Notes under the pieces: generated by a model
Databases searched by the model: none
Told to the model about the DNA's origin: nothing
Seen by the model: only the letters and a program-made list of their open reading frames with translations
Shown: positions 1-11,657 of the stretch, piece by piece
Numbering within the stretch: the first letter of the stretch is position 1
Layout: every line of letters begins with the position of its first letter
Assembly (NCBI GenBank): GCA_001566295.1
Contig: KQ964264.1
Span: forward strand, 310,001 to 374,000
Source of the DNA: Microdochium bolleyi
Taxonomy: Eukaryota; Ascomycota; Sordariomycetes; Xylariales; Microdochiaceae
Direction: 5' to 3'
DNA length: 64,000 nt
Made by a program: the position numbers and the translations under genes

Positions 1-1371
1 ATCTTCGAGGGTGAGGATCTGCGCGTGACGATCGAGGACCTGAACCGCGTTGTGACAATGCACATCCAGTTCTGCATCCTGCGCCGTGGATCATACATCA
101 TTATCGACGATCTGCGAGATCTGCTAGCTACGGGCTTCGCCTCGCTGGATCTTACTCTGCGCAAGACGTCAGAGGACAGGTTGATACCAGCGCTCGTGGA
201 GCTATGGCTGTTCACATTCACCAACATCCTACCATATCTGCAGGCGGTTTTCTTGCCTCTGGATCTCGAGTTTCAAGGCTGCGGCCCGCTGCTGAGTGCT
301 GATCAAGCACGCGACTTTTGGGGCGGCGTCTTGTCAGTGTCTCCTGCCCCAGGTGCACAGCCCAGCTACGAGCCAGCCTCGAGGGTGTTGGACGTGCGAC
401 GCCTTGTGCTCACAGCGTACCGCGACAAGGTTATTCTTCCACGCTACGAAAAGCTCAAGACAATCTTCTCGCGGCTGTCTCTCGAGCACCTGCCATCTAC
501 CTTCGGCTCACTCGCCTTGCAGCAGCCACCCCCATTACACGACGGCATGGGCTCCCTGTCAAGCTCACCCAGCGACCACTTCGGCGTGCGACCAGGCACC
601 GCCATGTCCCTCGATCCTTCGAACGCGAGCTATAACTCGTCTTCCACGACCCTCTTCGGCGATTCAGGATCCAACCCCTCGCGCAGCCGTGCGATCAGCA
701 ACGTCTCGTATGCGAGCGGCGCCTCCGACCCGATGTCCGCGGGCGGCAGCGGCGGCGCTTCCCACCGTCCATTTACGCCGCAGGCCGCCCCGAGCGTCAC
801 CCTCGGCAGCCTGCGCGAGCAGAATGTCGAGGACAGCAAGCAAGTCACCGAGATGGTCGGCCGTATGCTGCAGTGCATGAGCGTGCTCGCGAGTGTGGGC
901 ACCAGCGCCGGCGCGGGCAGCCTGGCTGCTGCCAATGCCACCACCGACTCATCGATATTATCGTCATCCGCGCCTACCACTGGAAGTAGCAGCAATGACC
1001 TCAACGCCTCGGGTGCCGCGCTGAGCAAGGTCGCGACCAACTCAAGCCTCTCCGGCGCGGACGAGGGCAGCAAGATGATGTCCGAGCTCGGGCGGCTGCT
1101 CAAGCTCAACTGGCTCGGCCGGGGCCGCACGGGCAGGAACCGGCGCGGCATGGTCGGCGGCCGGGTCAAGCGTGCCGATCTAGACGGCGCCAGCACGATC
1201 AAGAGCGGCCACAGCCGGAAGAGCAGCGGGCACGGGGGATTCGTCAGCCACTCCCGGGGGAACAGCGCGCATGGCGGCAGCTTCGGCGGTGGTATTGGGA
1301 GCGGTGCGGGCGGGCCCGGAAGTCTGATTGCACAGTCGCTCAGGAAGGACAGTGTTGGCGTCGCAGGCTGA
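1..1371 (+). CDS. HbrB-like TORC2 subunit, 3' part (5' end outside the window)
   Basis: The frame is open from base 1 to the TGA at 1369-1371, so the gene begins before the window; the GTG at 25 is only an internal codon. The visible 456 residues start inside the HbrB fold (TIEDLNRVV, then a helix-rich segment around LWLFTFTNILPYLQAVFLPL). They continue into a Ser/Gly/Ala-rich linker, a short conserved block (VGRMLQCMSVLASVG, about residue 285) and a basic, Gly/Ser-rich tail. HbrB/Bit61/PRR5 proteins are non-catalytic subunits of TOR complex 2, which acts at the plasma membrane on AGC kinases, actin and polarised growth; Aspergillus HbrB was named for hyphal branching. No intron is seen in this part. 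The family call rests on remembered similarity of the first 100 residues, so the domain is well supported and the exact symbol is not. Confidence 0.8.
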   Translation: MFEGEDLRVTIEDLNRVVTMHIQFCILRRGSYIIIDDLRDLLATGFASLDLTLRKTSEDRLIPALVELWLFTFTNILPYLQAVFLPLDLEFQGCGPLLSADQARDFWGGVLSVSPAPGAQPSYEPASRVLDVRRLVLTAYRDKVILPRYEKLKTIFSRLSLEHLPSTFGSLALQQPPPLHDGMGSLSSSPSDHFGVRPGTAMSLDPSNASYNSSSTTLFGDSGSNPSRSRAISNVSYASGASDPMSAGGSGGASHRPFTPQAAPSVTLGSLREQNVEDSKQVTEMVGRMLQCMSVLASVGTSAGAGSLAAANATTDSSILSSSAPTTGSSSNDLNASGAALSKVATNSSLSGADEGSKMMSELGRLLKLNWLGRGRTGRNRRGMVGGRVKRADLDGASTIKSGHSRKSSGHGGFVSHSRGNSAHGGSFGGGIGSGAGGPGSLIAQSLRKDSVGVAG

Positions 1372-4300
1372 TTCTTTTTTTGGTTTGGTCGCCTGTTGGA
1401 TTGTATGACGAAACTTGCTTGGATCAATGAATACGTTTGTGCCGCAACGCCAGATCAGGAAAGGAAAACTGGGAAAGGTTTGGATCTGCCCATCACGACG
1501 ACAAGGGTGACGAGGGAGTCACGGCAGTGTTTTATGGGAGTTTTTGGCCAGGCTAGGCTCGGCGCATGGAAATTGGTTCTTGTCTCACTCTCTCTCTTTG
1601 TATGACCCGACCGACGTGGACATGATCATGACAAGCAAACGGAGGGATCATTTCATCTTTCTCGAAGTGGTTCGCAGCCGTGTCTGCATGAGCCTCAACC
1701 CAGGGAATGGAAACCATCCTAGGGACCATTTGATTGTGCCCTTGTATTGCTTTCGGTCACTTTGTGCCTTCGTGTGCGTGTCATCGTTTGGCATGTGTTG
1801 GTCCTCCGGCCGACCATTGTACGGTCGTCCACCCACGGACACGCTGGATGGTGCAGGCTCCGAGCAGTTTGGTTGGGTGTACCCCACGGTCGTAAGCCTC
1901 CCGACGGGCATGATACTGAGCAAGCATAGAGAAGACTTGGGAAAAACAGCACGACAGTATGGAGTTGACGAGCATGCCACGGTAGTTTCAAAATCGTGTT
2001 GGAAAAGTGCATGGTCATTATTCATTATCGTTGATCTCATTACTGCTAGCCTAATGAGCACAGATGGCTCGGCGTGTGCTCGACCACACTCTTAAGCAAT
2101 ATTCATAAATTCACCTGACGTCGTCATGTTAGCTTTGTTGCCCACATAGCAATAAGAGGTCCAGCCAGTATGACGAGTGTGTTTGGGAAAGGTAAAGTCA
2201 GACATCCAAGGAAGGTATAATGCCCTCATATGCTCCGCAAAGGCTCGAAGGGAGCTCGAGTGGAAACTGCGAACGTTGTATGGAAATTTCATCATTCAGA
2301 GCAGACGCGCGCAGAACCGCGCGTCTGGTGTGTGGGTGTGGTTGGTCGTGCCGTATGCTGGCTGGTGGTGTATTGGAAGAAAGGTCGTGACTAACCTTAT
2401 GGAAGAAGCCTGGCTGGAGATCGAGTCTCGACGGATTACACGGGAGATCGTCCCCAGCCGGAAGCCCGTAGGCTGTGCTGCATGTCGCCGCTGGCTTGCG
2501 GAATCAAGATCTGAGCGCGAGGCGTTGTTAGCATGACGTCGTCCTTGCAAGTGTGGTGCGAGAAAGCCACGGTCAGGCAATCGATCCTCTGCTCCCCCCT
2601 GGCTTTTCTCCCCTCTGAAATGAAACAGAGAGAAAGAGAAGCGAGAGTCAGACGAATAATACTGGCAAGTAACAGGCGAGAGTGCTGCGCGAACAGCGGT
2701 GCCCGAACCGGTTGTTTTTCTTCATGGTCGATTCGTGTGGAAAAGAAGATGGTTTGGTCGTCATCATGAAGAGAAAGGATGTTTGCCTTGGAGATGACCG
2801 AGAACTTATGGCGCGCGCGCTCGTGGACGCGAGCCATGTCAGAGATGGGGAGCTTACCTTTGAGCAAGAATCCCTCGACCTCACAGAGCTGCCGTGCTGT
2901 CCTTTCCCGCGCGTGCTGCGTGCGTCCCTCGTTATGTCCAGTCCACGTCCGTCGGCCGTGAGGGAATCTTGTCGCCGGTGCCGATGCGGCGCGAAGGCGA
3001 TGGCGTGAAGCCAATGCGACGAACGGTGATCTGGAGCTCGAAGGGACGCAGCAGCGCACGCAGCGAGGGCCAAGCAACGAAGCCTGGGAAGAAGAGGTGA
3101 ATGTGGTGTGAGTAAGAGAGAAGGAATACACGTTGCAACCTGAGGCTCAAAATCTGCAGCCTTTTGAAGCATCGCAGAAAAATAAAGCGGGCCGGACTGA
3201 TTGACTGATTACGAGAGGGCCCTGCCCCACTTGCCAGATTGGAAAAGGACCGGATTAACCTGGAAAATCCGAACGGACAGTGCAAACCGTACCTGCCAGT
3301 GGGGCGGAACAACTGTGTAACCTGGATGGGGCCTCGTTCTTTGTGGGTCGCTCCAATGCTTCCAATTGTGAGCAGGACCCTTTTCTTGTCTGTCAACGGA
3401 AATGACGTGAAGGCGTACAGTGATTAGTCAAGCTGCAGCCGCGCTCACACTGTGGTGTCTGCTGAGCTTGCTGTGCGCGACATCTGATCGTCAGGCACAT
3501 GCATGCGGCGTGCTCCTCAGCAGGATCATCGTTCTGTTGAAATCGACCATTCCAGGTACGGCAAATATCTTTTGCCCAGGCATCAGGAGCACAACGAGAT
3601 CTCATGGCGGTGCAGCACCGGTGGCATTCTGCAAAGACGGCTCGTGTCCCCGGGGCCGTCCGTCGCGTCCCGAGGCGACAGGCTAGAAGGGTCCGGCGCC
3701 AGCAGAGCCGACTCGGGGGGTTGGCTGTCGAGAATTTAGCTTACTTAGACTAGAAGTTGATACGGGAGTCCGCCGGCTTGGAAATCGCCATGGCAGCATG
3801 ACCTTGTCAGCAACAGATCATGTGCGCCGAGCACCATCACAACATGTGCAACCTGGACATGGTCCGATCTGCCCATGAGTCGACGAACATGTGGCTCGAT
3901 CGGTACATCTGCAACGGCTTTCCCACCGGTGGCTCAATTGTACTTGACTATGTCCTATCCGGTACCGAGCCATCCCGAAGACTCCCTCCTCTACCCGTCG
4001 GGTGACTTGAACCGAACCAACAATGGCTGAAGTCGGTTCGGCACTCTCTTCGTTGCGGAGGAGCTCCGGAGGGGTCCGGAGGGAAGGTTACGACAAATCC
4101 CGTGCAGAATTTACAAAGTGTGCAGTGGCGTGTTTCGTCGCGCCTCCTGAGGGAGCCTGGCTGCCGCAGAGCGCGAAAGGGTGCAGAGTCTGCTCGGGTC
4201 CCGGCGATGCCGTTGGTGATGTCCGGCACAATAGCTGGCTGGTAGGCACAGCCCCTGTCAACTCTGGGCCTGTGCCTGGCCACGCTTCGTGTATCCCGGA

Positions 4301-4700
4301 GGTCCGCCACAGACGCGTACCGTGTTCAACACGCATCCATACGGCCCGGGCACCCCACACTGTCCTCACTGAGGCTACCCGGGACTTCCCTGACCCGAGA
4401 AGAAACATGTCCTACCTGGAGGAATGCGCACTCTCAACAACGTAAACTGGCTCGCCGGTGCAGGTGGTCGTCGAATCAGTCGCAGAAAGAGAGTTTCCTC
4501 TGTCAGCTCATGAAATCCCGCAACTCAGCTGGTAATGGAACTGCTCCGAAACAGTAGTTGGGTCTAGACCGACGAGGAAGACATCTCCCGGCGTGAGGTC
4601 CGTCTGTCGGACAGTGCCAGGCCGTGTGCTCACTGTCCTTGCCATAGGACTGAAGCAGAGCCCACGGTCCACCAGATAAACATCGCCCCAAGCCGGAAGC
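1372..4700. other. Gene-free stretch of about 3.3 kb
   Basis: I find no convincing gene between the HbrB stop and the ptaB leader. Open frames here overlap on both strands, have no recognisable domain and read as Arg/Ser/Pro-rich noise. The first few hundred bases should hold the HbrB 3' UTR. The rest may contain distal ptaB promoter. Confidence 0.5.
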
Positions 4701-5523
4701 CGCCAGCAGCGATCGACGGTGCCCACGCCGCCCGCCGCCCACCTCCTCGCCCTGCTTGCTGCCCTGCCGTGCTGCCCTGCCCTGTCGCTCTGCCCAGCCC
4801 ATTCCAGTCCAGTCCCGTCCCAGCCTGGTCCGTCGCCAACCTGCCCTGCCTGCGCGCGCGACCCTCAGCAGCGAGCGACGACGACGACGACGACGACGCC
4901 GACGACATTGGCGACGACAGCCTCACATCGACAACGCACGCGCATCGCATCCTCGACACTCGCGGCGCGTACCATCTTTGCGCAACCTCCCCCCCAGTCA
5001 GCTTGCCTCAACTGCGGCTGCTGCCGATCGCTGTCGAGCGATTGCCCGCATTGGTCTTGCGTGCTTGTCGCTGTCGCGCTCGTCTGTTCTGTCCTCCTCC
5101 ACGCTCTCTCCTCCGCGGCTTGATCCATCTTGCCAACTTCTCTACAGCGCTGCCTCCCTTGGCTCGCAGCATCCGACTTCGACTCGCTCAACCAGCGTCT
5201 GTGGTCGTGTCGCGCCTGCTCAGCCTTTCATCTCTACCTTGTCTCCTGGCTCTCCTCCTCAAGACCAAACCATTCGGCATCCTCTGTCTAGCACATGGAA
5301 GTGGCTCTCGTCACGCTCTGAACATACCAACTTCGACTCGATTGTTGTGCGCTCCCAGCGGCCGGTCGAGAACGCCACGGCCTGGCAGTCAGTACATCGC
5401 GACATCCCACAGCCTCTGAGCGCGGCTCCCCGAGCGATCACGCCTGCTCGCACCGTCAGGTAGGGCCGTCAATTCACACAACACGCGCAAATTCAGCCTG
5501 GCGCATAGGACAACGCATCAGAC
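4700..5523 (+). promoter_or_regulatory. Pyrimidine-rich probable 5' leader of ptaB
   Basis: About 800 bases before the ptaB start are rich in C and CT runs and contain several overlapping open frames with ATGs (for example from 4756 to 5463, Arg/Ser/Pro-rich). This is typical of long 5' UTRs with upstream ORFs in fungal regulatory genes. No TATA box or defined operator stands out. The role as a leader is inference from position and composition. Confidence 0.4.
4877..4898. repeat. (GAC)n microsatellite, about 7 copies
   Basis: An uninterrupted GAC trinucleotide run lies in the presumed ptaB leader, followed by a few imperfect copies to about 4917. It is probably a length-variable simple repeat with no coding role. 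Confidence 0.85.
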
Positions 5524-6343
5524 ATGATGCAGGCGATGGGACCTGGTTTCCATCCGGGGATGCAGCAGCATCCTGGAGTGCCTGCTGGCCATCCTATGGC
5601 GCAGGGCATGGCTCATAATCCGAGCCAGCCTGGTGCGCAACCTGGCATGCCCCAACATATGGCCCACATGGGCGGCGTCTCTGGTCCTGGCGGCCAGGTC
5701 AATGCTGCTGCCCTGATGGGAGGAATGCCTCCTGGTGCCGGAAACCCGAATGCCCATGCACTCCAACACCTCAACCCTCAAATGTTCCAGCAGCAGCAGC
5801 AACAGCAGTTTGCGAGTATGTCCCCTCCTCGCGCTTGCGTGCCTGATTGCTCCGCACGGAATGACTGACCAGACTATAGTGGCGCAACAAACACCTAATC
5901 TTCTAGCCATGCAGCAGCAAAGAATGCTCCAGCAGCAGCGGCAGGCCATGGTCGCACAGCAGATGTACGGCGGAATGGCTCAGCCCAACGGCATGGCGGT
6001 CAACGTTCCCATGAATCAGAATCAGATCAATCAGTTTATGAGGAATAATGGAGCCATGCGACAGCTTCCGCCGCATATCCAAGGCCACCTCGCCCAGCAA
6101 GGGCAGCATCAAAATCCACAGGCGATGCAGCACGCACAGGTATGCCCGAATGCCTAGCTGTCCTGTCTCAAAAGCATCGCGCCCGCTGAGCATCTGCTAA
6201 TCTCTTCCGCATAGATCATGGCGCAGCAACTCGCAATGCAGCAGCAGCAACAGGCTCATCAGCAGCAAGCCGCTAACAACCAGATGCACCAGGGTGGTCA
6301 GCAAGGTCACCCGCAGATGACGCCGCAGCAGATGCAAGCCCTC

Positions 6344-6378
<35 letters not shown>

Positions 6379-8291
6379 ACAACAGCAGCAGCAGCAACAG
6401 CAGCAGCAGCACCAACAGCAACAACAGCAGCAGCAGCAGCATCTCGCCGCTCAGCAGATGGCCCAGCAAGCATCACAGCAGCAGGCGCAACAAGCGGCCC
6501 AAGCCCAGGCCCAGGCCCAAGCCCAAGGCCAGGTTCATGGACAACCGCAGCAGCCAGGCCAACAGCAGCAGCCACAGTCAACGACACAGCCCCCGCAGCG
6601 AGTGGCCACACCCGCCATGGCACAGACAAGCCAACCACAAAGCGCGGGACCTAGCCCAGCACAATCAGCACCTCAGCAGCAACAGCCACCCCAACAGCAG
6701 CAGCCACAACAGCCGCAGCAAAATGCTCAGGCGCAGCAACAACAAGCACAGCAGGCGCAACAAGCTCAGCAACAACCAGGACCTCAGCAGGGCCAACCTC
6801 TGCAGGCAGGCCCACAGCAAGGGCAGCAAGGACCTGCGCCGGGTCAGCCCGCCGCTGCGGGCCCAGGCCAGCAGCAAATGCAGCAGGGCCAAGCGCAACA
6901 GATGCAGAACGCTCAGCTTCTAGCGCAGCAACAGCAGATGGCCAATCTCCAGCAGATGCAGCAGGCTAAGAACGAGAGCATGATCAAGGGCCAATGTCTG
7001 TTGAAGCTGATGCAATTCAATGAGCATCTGAGCGGGCCACCGGTACTTGCTTCCCCACATCCGCATTTCAATGTCACGCGTTTACTAACCTGTGTCAGGC
7101 CGGCAATAACAAGGACGATTCGACATACTGGCAGGCATTTGTCAACCAGTTCTTCTCGCAGCGCGCAACCTTCCGGCTGATCCCCCTTAAGACAGAACCG
7201 GTCGACGCTGAAGACGGCACAAAACACTACGACCTGCCACAGTTCGACATCCCCCAGGTGGCGTTGGCTCGCTTCTTCCAGCTCAGCTTCGAGGGCGGCA
7301 CTCGCAACATGAGCCTGACGCTGAGCAAGGGTACCGTGGACAAGGGCATACCAGGCGTTGGACACTATATCGAGAACCAGAAGGCCTCGTTCATCCAGTG
7401 GATGGATGATTCCCACGTTGTGTGGCATGGCAGTTTCCGGGCACAGTTCGATATGGAGCAGAAGTTTGATCTTTTCGAGTTCACAATCACCAGCCACGAC
7501 GAATTTCTTGCCCGGGCCTCGGTGATCGAAGCCGCGAAGCCTTCCCACGAATGGGTCAAGCAATGGAGGAGTCTGAACGAGGTCTCCACCAAGTCGCCAG
7601 AGATGAGCAAGAAGCCAAAGACGAAAACGATGAAGTCGCCTCCAGTGGCACCACCGGACATCGCATTGTCAGCCACGATCATCACGCGACAGGGAGTTCC
7701 AAAGGACGTGTCGCCATTTCTAGAGGTATGTCTTGTTCCACGAAAGAAATGTCGCATCGCGCAACTGACAATTATCAATCATAGATGTGCGAGGTGATGG
7801 GATACATGGGCCCTTTGTTCCAACATACCCAGGCGAATCCTGGCACGACCCCGTACGCTGCTCTGGAACAATACGTCAACATCAATGTTATTGCTGGCGG
7901 GCAGCAAGGCATGGTCAATGGGCAGGGAAACATCCCGCCTCAGCCTCGAACACCCAGCTTTGGTCAATTCGGCATGGGCCAGTCGCCAGCTGCAGCCCAC
8001 ATGGCGCTTCCTGGCTCGCCGCACGTGGCAAATACTGGCAGCCCAGCTCAAGGCCAGATGCAAGCTCCGGCGATGCAACTTCAGGCCAGCCAGCAAGGCA
8101 CGAGTTCTAGCGGACCTAGTGCCAATACGAGTCCCGCGAGCAACAAGCGAAGGCGGCCGTCCGGCGTTAAGACCGAAGACGATGGCGGCAACTCCGCGGC
8201 GACAGGAGGTCCGCAGGTCAATGGCATGGTCGGTGCTAAAAAGCCTGCAACACCACGCATGGCCAAGCGTGCGAAGGGCAATCCAGCTTAG
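5524..8291 (+). CDS. ptaB: LIM-domain-binding transcriptional co-regulator (PtaB/Mfg1 type)
   Basis: Five exons: 5524-5815, 5880-6139, 6215-7042, 7099-7725 and 7785-8291, joined by GT-AG introns of 64, 75, 56 and 59 bases with clear branch sites (for example TTACTAACC). Together they encode about 837 residues. The N-terminal half is Met/Gly/Gln-rich with a long polyglutamine tract. From about residue 430 to 690 lies the conserved LIM-binding domain (MIKGQCLLKLMQFNEHL, then KDDSTYWQAFVNQFFS and RNMSLTLSKG). The tail is Ser/Pro/Gln-rich and carries a basic NKRRRP cluster near residue 790, a likely nuclear signal. In Aspergillus, PtaB works with SomA (Flo8-like) downstream of cAMP/PKA to control adhesion, biofilm and conidiation; yeast Mfg1 has a similar role. 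The start is the first ATG in the good frame. A shorter start at 5527 cannot be excluded. Confidence 0.88.
6344..6439 (+). repeat. CAG/CAA polyglutamine-coding tract in ptaB
   Basis: Thirty-two codons, all CAG or CAA except one His codon, encode 22 Gln, His and 9 Gln. The mix of CAG and CAA makes the DNA repeat imperfect. Shorter Gln runs continue through the rest of exon 3. Such tracts in transcriptional co-regulators are often variable between strains. Confidence 0.95.
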
Positions 8292-9187
8292 AGTGCAGAC
8301 CACGTACCTCGCAGCTCTCTGGACGCGGCTTGGAGTCATTCCGATGAACCTTGGAGTTGAACTCTGAGCCGCGTGTGCTGCCGGCTCTTCGCAGCAGCAC
8401 ACTGATTTACTCGTTTTCAGCATCATGGCGTTCATGTCTATCTGCAGTCTTTTGGAATATTCCCACTCGCGACACTTGGATGCGTCAGCATTTTGCGACA
8501 TATGCGGATGGTAGCTCACTTCATATCGTGCTTCAGGATCCTCGACTCATGCGAGAAGTACTTTCGTCTTGTTCATACAGAACGTCTCGGCAAGGACGGG
8601 GTGACGTAACGAACTCCTCATCGTTTGCTTACTGGCGCTCGGGGCGTTCATGTTCCATCACCGGCAACCTGTTTTGGCTCTTTCTCTATGGCGGGGACGA
8701 CATCATAATGCCTTGAAGCGCGTCGTTGGAAGGGGTTTGCATTTGTTGCAAAGATGGCAAGAGTCACACCTTTTGACGGTGCAGAGGGTCTGGAAATGGC
8801 CATCCGCACTCGTGTCACCTGGCGCGTCCGCGTATATATTGTATTGTTTTCTGCTTATGTGTATGATAACAACGTGCTCTCACACGCGATGAAAAGAAAT
8901 CAATGAGAGAATGCCGTCTTTTCCCCGTGACAAATCAGTCTAGATCAAACAGATGAAGATTTGTGTCTATCTGTCGTTCTCTCCGTAAATCCCCTTTATA
9001 ATGCCGTGGAGGGAAGATGCTGCTCACCGGCCACAGGATGATCAGCATGTCTTGGTGGAAGGCCGTGTCCCACTCGTCCAGGTTCTTGCATCTATGAGCA
9101 CCTATTTCATACAAAAGGAGCATTCGTCTCCTCTTCCGACTCCTTCTCACGACCTTGCCCGATCCCCTTCCGCAATGGACCCCAGTC
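8292..9187. other. Intergenic, 3' regions of ptaB and the next minus-strand gene
   Basis: About 900 bases separate two convergent genes. An AT-rich segment around 8833-8900 would suit mRNA 3' end formation for ptaB. I see no gene or structured element. Confidence 0.5.
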
Positions 9188-9976
9188 TCACCGGATGAGC
9201 GATGCTATCAGGGCGGTGAGGAACTCTGACATGGCGGAGATGAGCTGTGGCGATATCGAATTAGCTTCTGGTGATTGTAAAATACAAGCTTCCTCAGACT
9301 TCCAATAAGAAAAGTAGAGAACAGAATAAAATAAAGCAAATAAATAAACAAAATAAAAGACAAGGAACCAACTCACCGGTGCAATATCTCGCACGATCTG
9401 GACAATCTGCGTGACAAATTCGGTCGTGATGACCCCAGAAACCTCCTTGATCATCCTGACGGCGCCCTCGATGAAGTCCGGGTCGAAGAGGCCCTTAAGC
9501 GAGGTCGTGATGCGCGCGAAATCGATCTGTGCGACGAACTGCAGCAGGGGGCTCAGGCCCCCGAGCAGGTCCGTGGCCGTGTTGATGAGGCCGCGGGTCT
9601 GTGCGGGAAACGGCGCGGCGAGGATCTGGCCGAGGCCGATGATGGCCGTGGCCAGGTCCTCGAGGAATGAGGGGCGGCCGGCGAGGAAGGCGGTCACGGT
9701 GCGCAGGAGCGGGATCAGGTCTGGCACGAGGGTCACTAGGTCGGCTGCTGCGCCGCCCGCGGGCGGCGGCAGCGGCTGTTGCTGCTGTGGAGGTGAGGGT
9801 GGTGGTGGGAGCGGCAGCGGTAGTCTTGGTGGTGAGGACGGGGCCGAGGACGGTATGGTGGAGAAGGAGGCTGGTGGTCGGACCACGGCGGATGAGGTTG
9901 ACATCGCGGAGGTGAGGATGAGGGCTGGCATGGTGATGGCCAGGGCCATGGTGAAGATTGCCGACGGTGGGCGCAT
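9188..9976 (-). CDS. Small secreted or membrane-associated protein, unknown function
   Basis: Two exons on the minus strand, 9976-9377 and 9244-9188, are separated by a 132-base AT-rich intron (GTGAGT donor, GCTAATTC branch, CACAG acceptor). Spliced, they give about 218 residues. The N-terminus has a hydrophobic segment (IFTMALAITMPALILTSAM) that may be a signal peptide. Next come a Ser/Pro region with a proline-rich stretch and an amphipathic Leu/Ile-rich half (LVTLVPDLIPLLRTV, LLQFVAQIDFARI). The intron length is a multiple of three and it has no in-frame stop, so retention would give 262 residues with an extra very hydrophobic segment. I do not recognise a domain. The gene is supported by codon bias and splice signals, not by homology. 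Confidence 0.55.
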   Translation of the reverse strand: MRPPSAIFTMALAITMPALILTSAMSTSSAVVRPPASFSTIPSSAPSSPPRLPLPLPPPPSPPQQQQPLPPPAGGAAADLVTLVPDLIPLLRTVTAFLAGRPSFLEDLATAIIGLGQILAAPFPAQTRGLINTATDLLGGLSPLLQFVAQIDFARITTSLKGLFDPDFIEGAVRMIKEVSGVITTEFVTQIVQIVRDIAPVSWFLVFYFVYLFALFYSVLYFSYWKSEEACILQSPEANSISPQLISAMSEFLTALIASLIR

Positions 9977-11657
9977 CGTGGTCGGTCGAAATGTCGAGAA
10001 AGCGAGAGTGGGTGGAGAGAGCGAGCGACGAGAAGGATGGTGATGTCGGTTCAGATGAGAAGGAACGGCAGCATCTGATCTTCCGGGAGAATAAAGAATA
10101 AGAGTTGGTTACCCTAAAAGGCCGCAACAACGACTCGGAAACCTGTCGTGGATGGATATATCACGAGCACCGGGCTCTAATTACAAGTGCATAGATGTGA
10201 AGACAAAAGATGGATTCGTCTGATCGGCCATGGGATTCGAGACTGGTGTAGATGATGCCCATTTGGTTTTTGCAACCGGTCGCCCCTACGCTAACAAAGG
10301 AGGTAAATGCATGCAAGCGATGGTAGTAAGATTGCACTCTACGGGCTGAAACAGAGGGATTTACAAAGACGTTGGCATTACTTGGGGCACTTGCATGTGG
10401 CCGACTCGCTAGAGAGGATGCCTCTGCGATTCAAGGCCGGACCGGGCAAGTTGCGACGCACGCAAGGATGGTTACAAGTCGCCGGGCCCTCGTTCGGTGC
10501 CAGCCTCAACGTGTAAGTGGTGGAGAAGGGTTGTCGTTGGCCCCTGTCGTCGTGACACGTCCAGGGGTCGCCAATCAGTCATTCCAGTCAGGAACACGCA
10601 AACCTTAACCGGAACGACTGACAGCCTCACAGCCACAGCCACATGATTGACATCTCAGCATGGCTTGGGGCCAGTTGCAGCCGGGCGAAGGCGGTACTGC
10701 ACGTTGACTTCCGGCAGTTGCCTTAGCAGCAAGCCCTGGGATCTCTCGATCCCACCGCGGTCTAAAGCATTTCAATGGCCTCTTTACAGAGTCCAGACCG
10801 GACAATCCTGACGTGTTGCTGTCGGGCCTTGACCATCGAGCTGGGGTGGCGAGTAAGCTTCTGCTGGGGGTTTCCGGAACTCAGCCCAGCCGTTGCGGCC
10901 AAGCCGGTCAGGGATGGGGCACACCCATCGGCCACCCCACGTAATGGAGATTGACAGGCCTGCCTGTGGCTGCCGATCAGGCGTGTCAGAGTTCAGGGCC
11001 TGCCTCATTCAGACCACCTCGACAGGCGTGAGGCGTGGTGGGCATTCCTCAGAGCATCGTGAAACACACAGGCACGGCAGAGCATGAATCCAGCAAACGT
11101 CCTGAAATGGTGGCTGTCACGCATTGAACAGCCCCCCATCCCTCTGAACACTGTGGCTCTGAAACTTGCGTCCGCCGGCCGAGTCGCGTTGGCATGCCTG
11201 ATATGACCACGGTATCTGTCCTTCAATCTTCGATGGGTTCGACTGATCTCGAGCCTCGATCTAGAATAGGGTCTTCTCCCGGCCCGTGCGTCGTTGAGCC
11301 ACGCGAGTTCAGGGTTCAACATCGTGCAAGTGCTCCAACGGCTTAGTTGCTGCATCAGACGTTTGCGGGGAGTGCCGCGCCTGTGTGCCGTCTTGGACCG
11401 CTCATGCAATCTGCAGGTCTCGCTGTTCCTGCGCGAGTTTCTATTCGAGCGTCCTGGTAATCATGTTGCTTGCTAGATGACCTGCACAGAAGAGGCATTC
11501 GCAAAGATCGCTTGTGCCTGAAGTCAATCAAGGCGCGGCGACAGACCAACGAACCTGGCACCTACTGCTACGCTCTCACTCCAGCACACACGCCCTGCAA
11601 ACCGCACATCCTTCGAGTCAGCACGGCCCGCGTCATTTGCTCCATCACATCACCAGC
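9977..11657. other. Gene-free stretch of about 1.7 kb between divergent genes
   Basis: This lies between two divergently oriented small secreted-protein genes and so should hold both promoters. Open frames here are short, overlapping and without recognisable protein features. I see no repeat or RNA gene. Confidence 0.5.

Noticed and set aside
630..1427. Minus-strand frame of 265 codons opposite the HbrB gene
   Set aside because: It mirrors the GC-rich coding sequence of the plus-strand gene and has no domain of its own.
2436..3131. Minus-strand frame of 231 codons in the gap before ptaB
   Set aside because: Arg/Ser/His-rich composition and no recognisable family. A possible donor (GTAAGC) near 2858 did not lead to a consistent gene model.
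4756..5463. Plus-strand frame of 235 codons just before ptaB
   Set aside because: Arg/Ser/Pro composition reflects the C-rich leader and the (GAC)n repeat; no domain or start context.
6197..6469. Minus-strand polyleucine frame
   Set aside because: It is the reverse complement of the CAG/CAA tract of ptaB.
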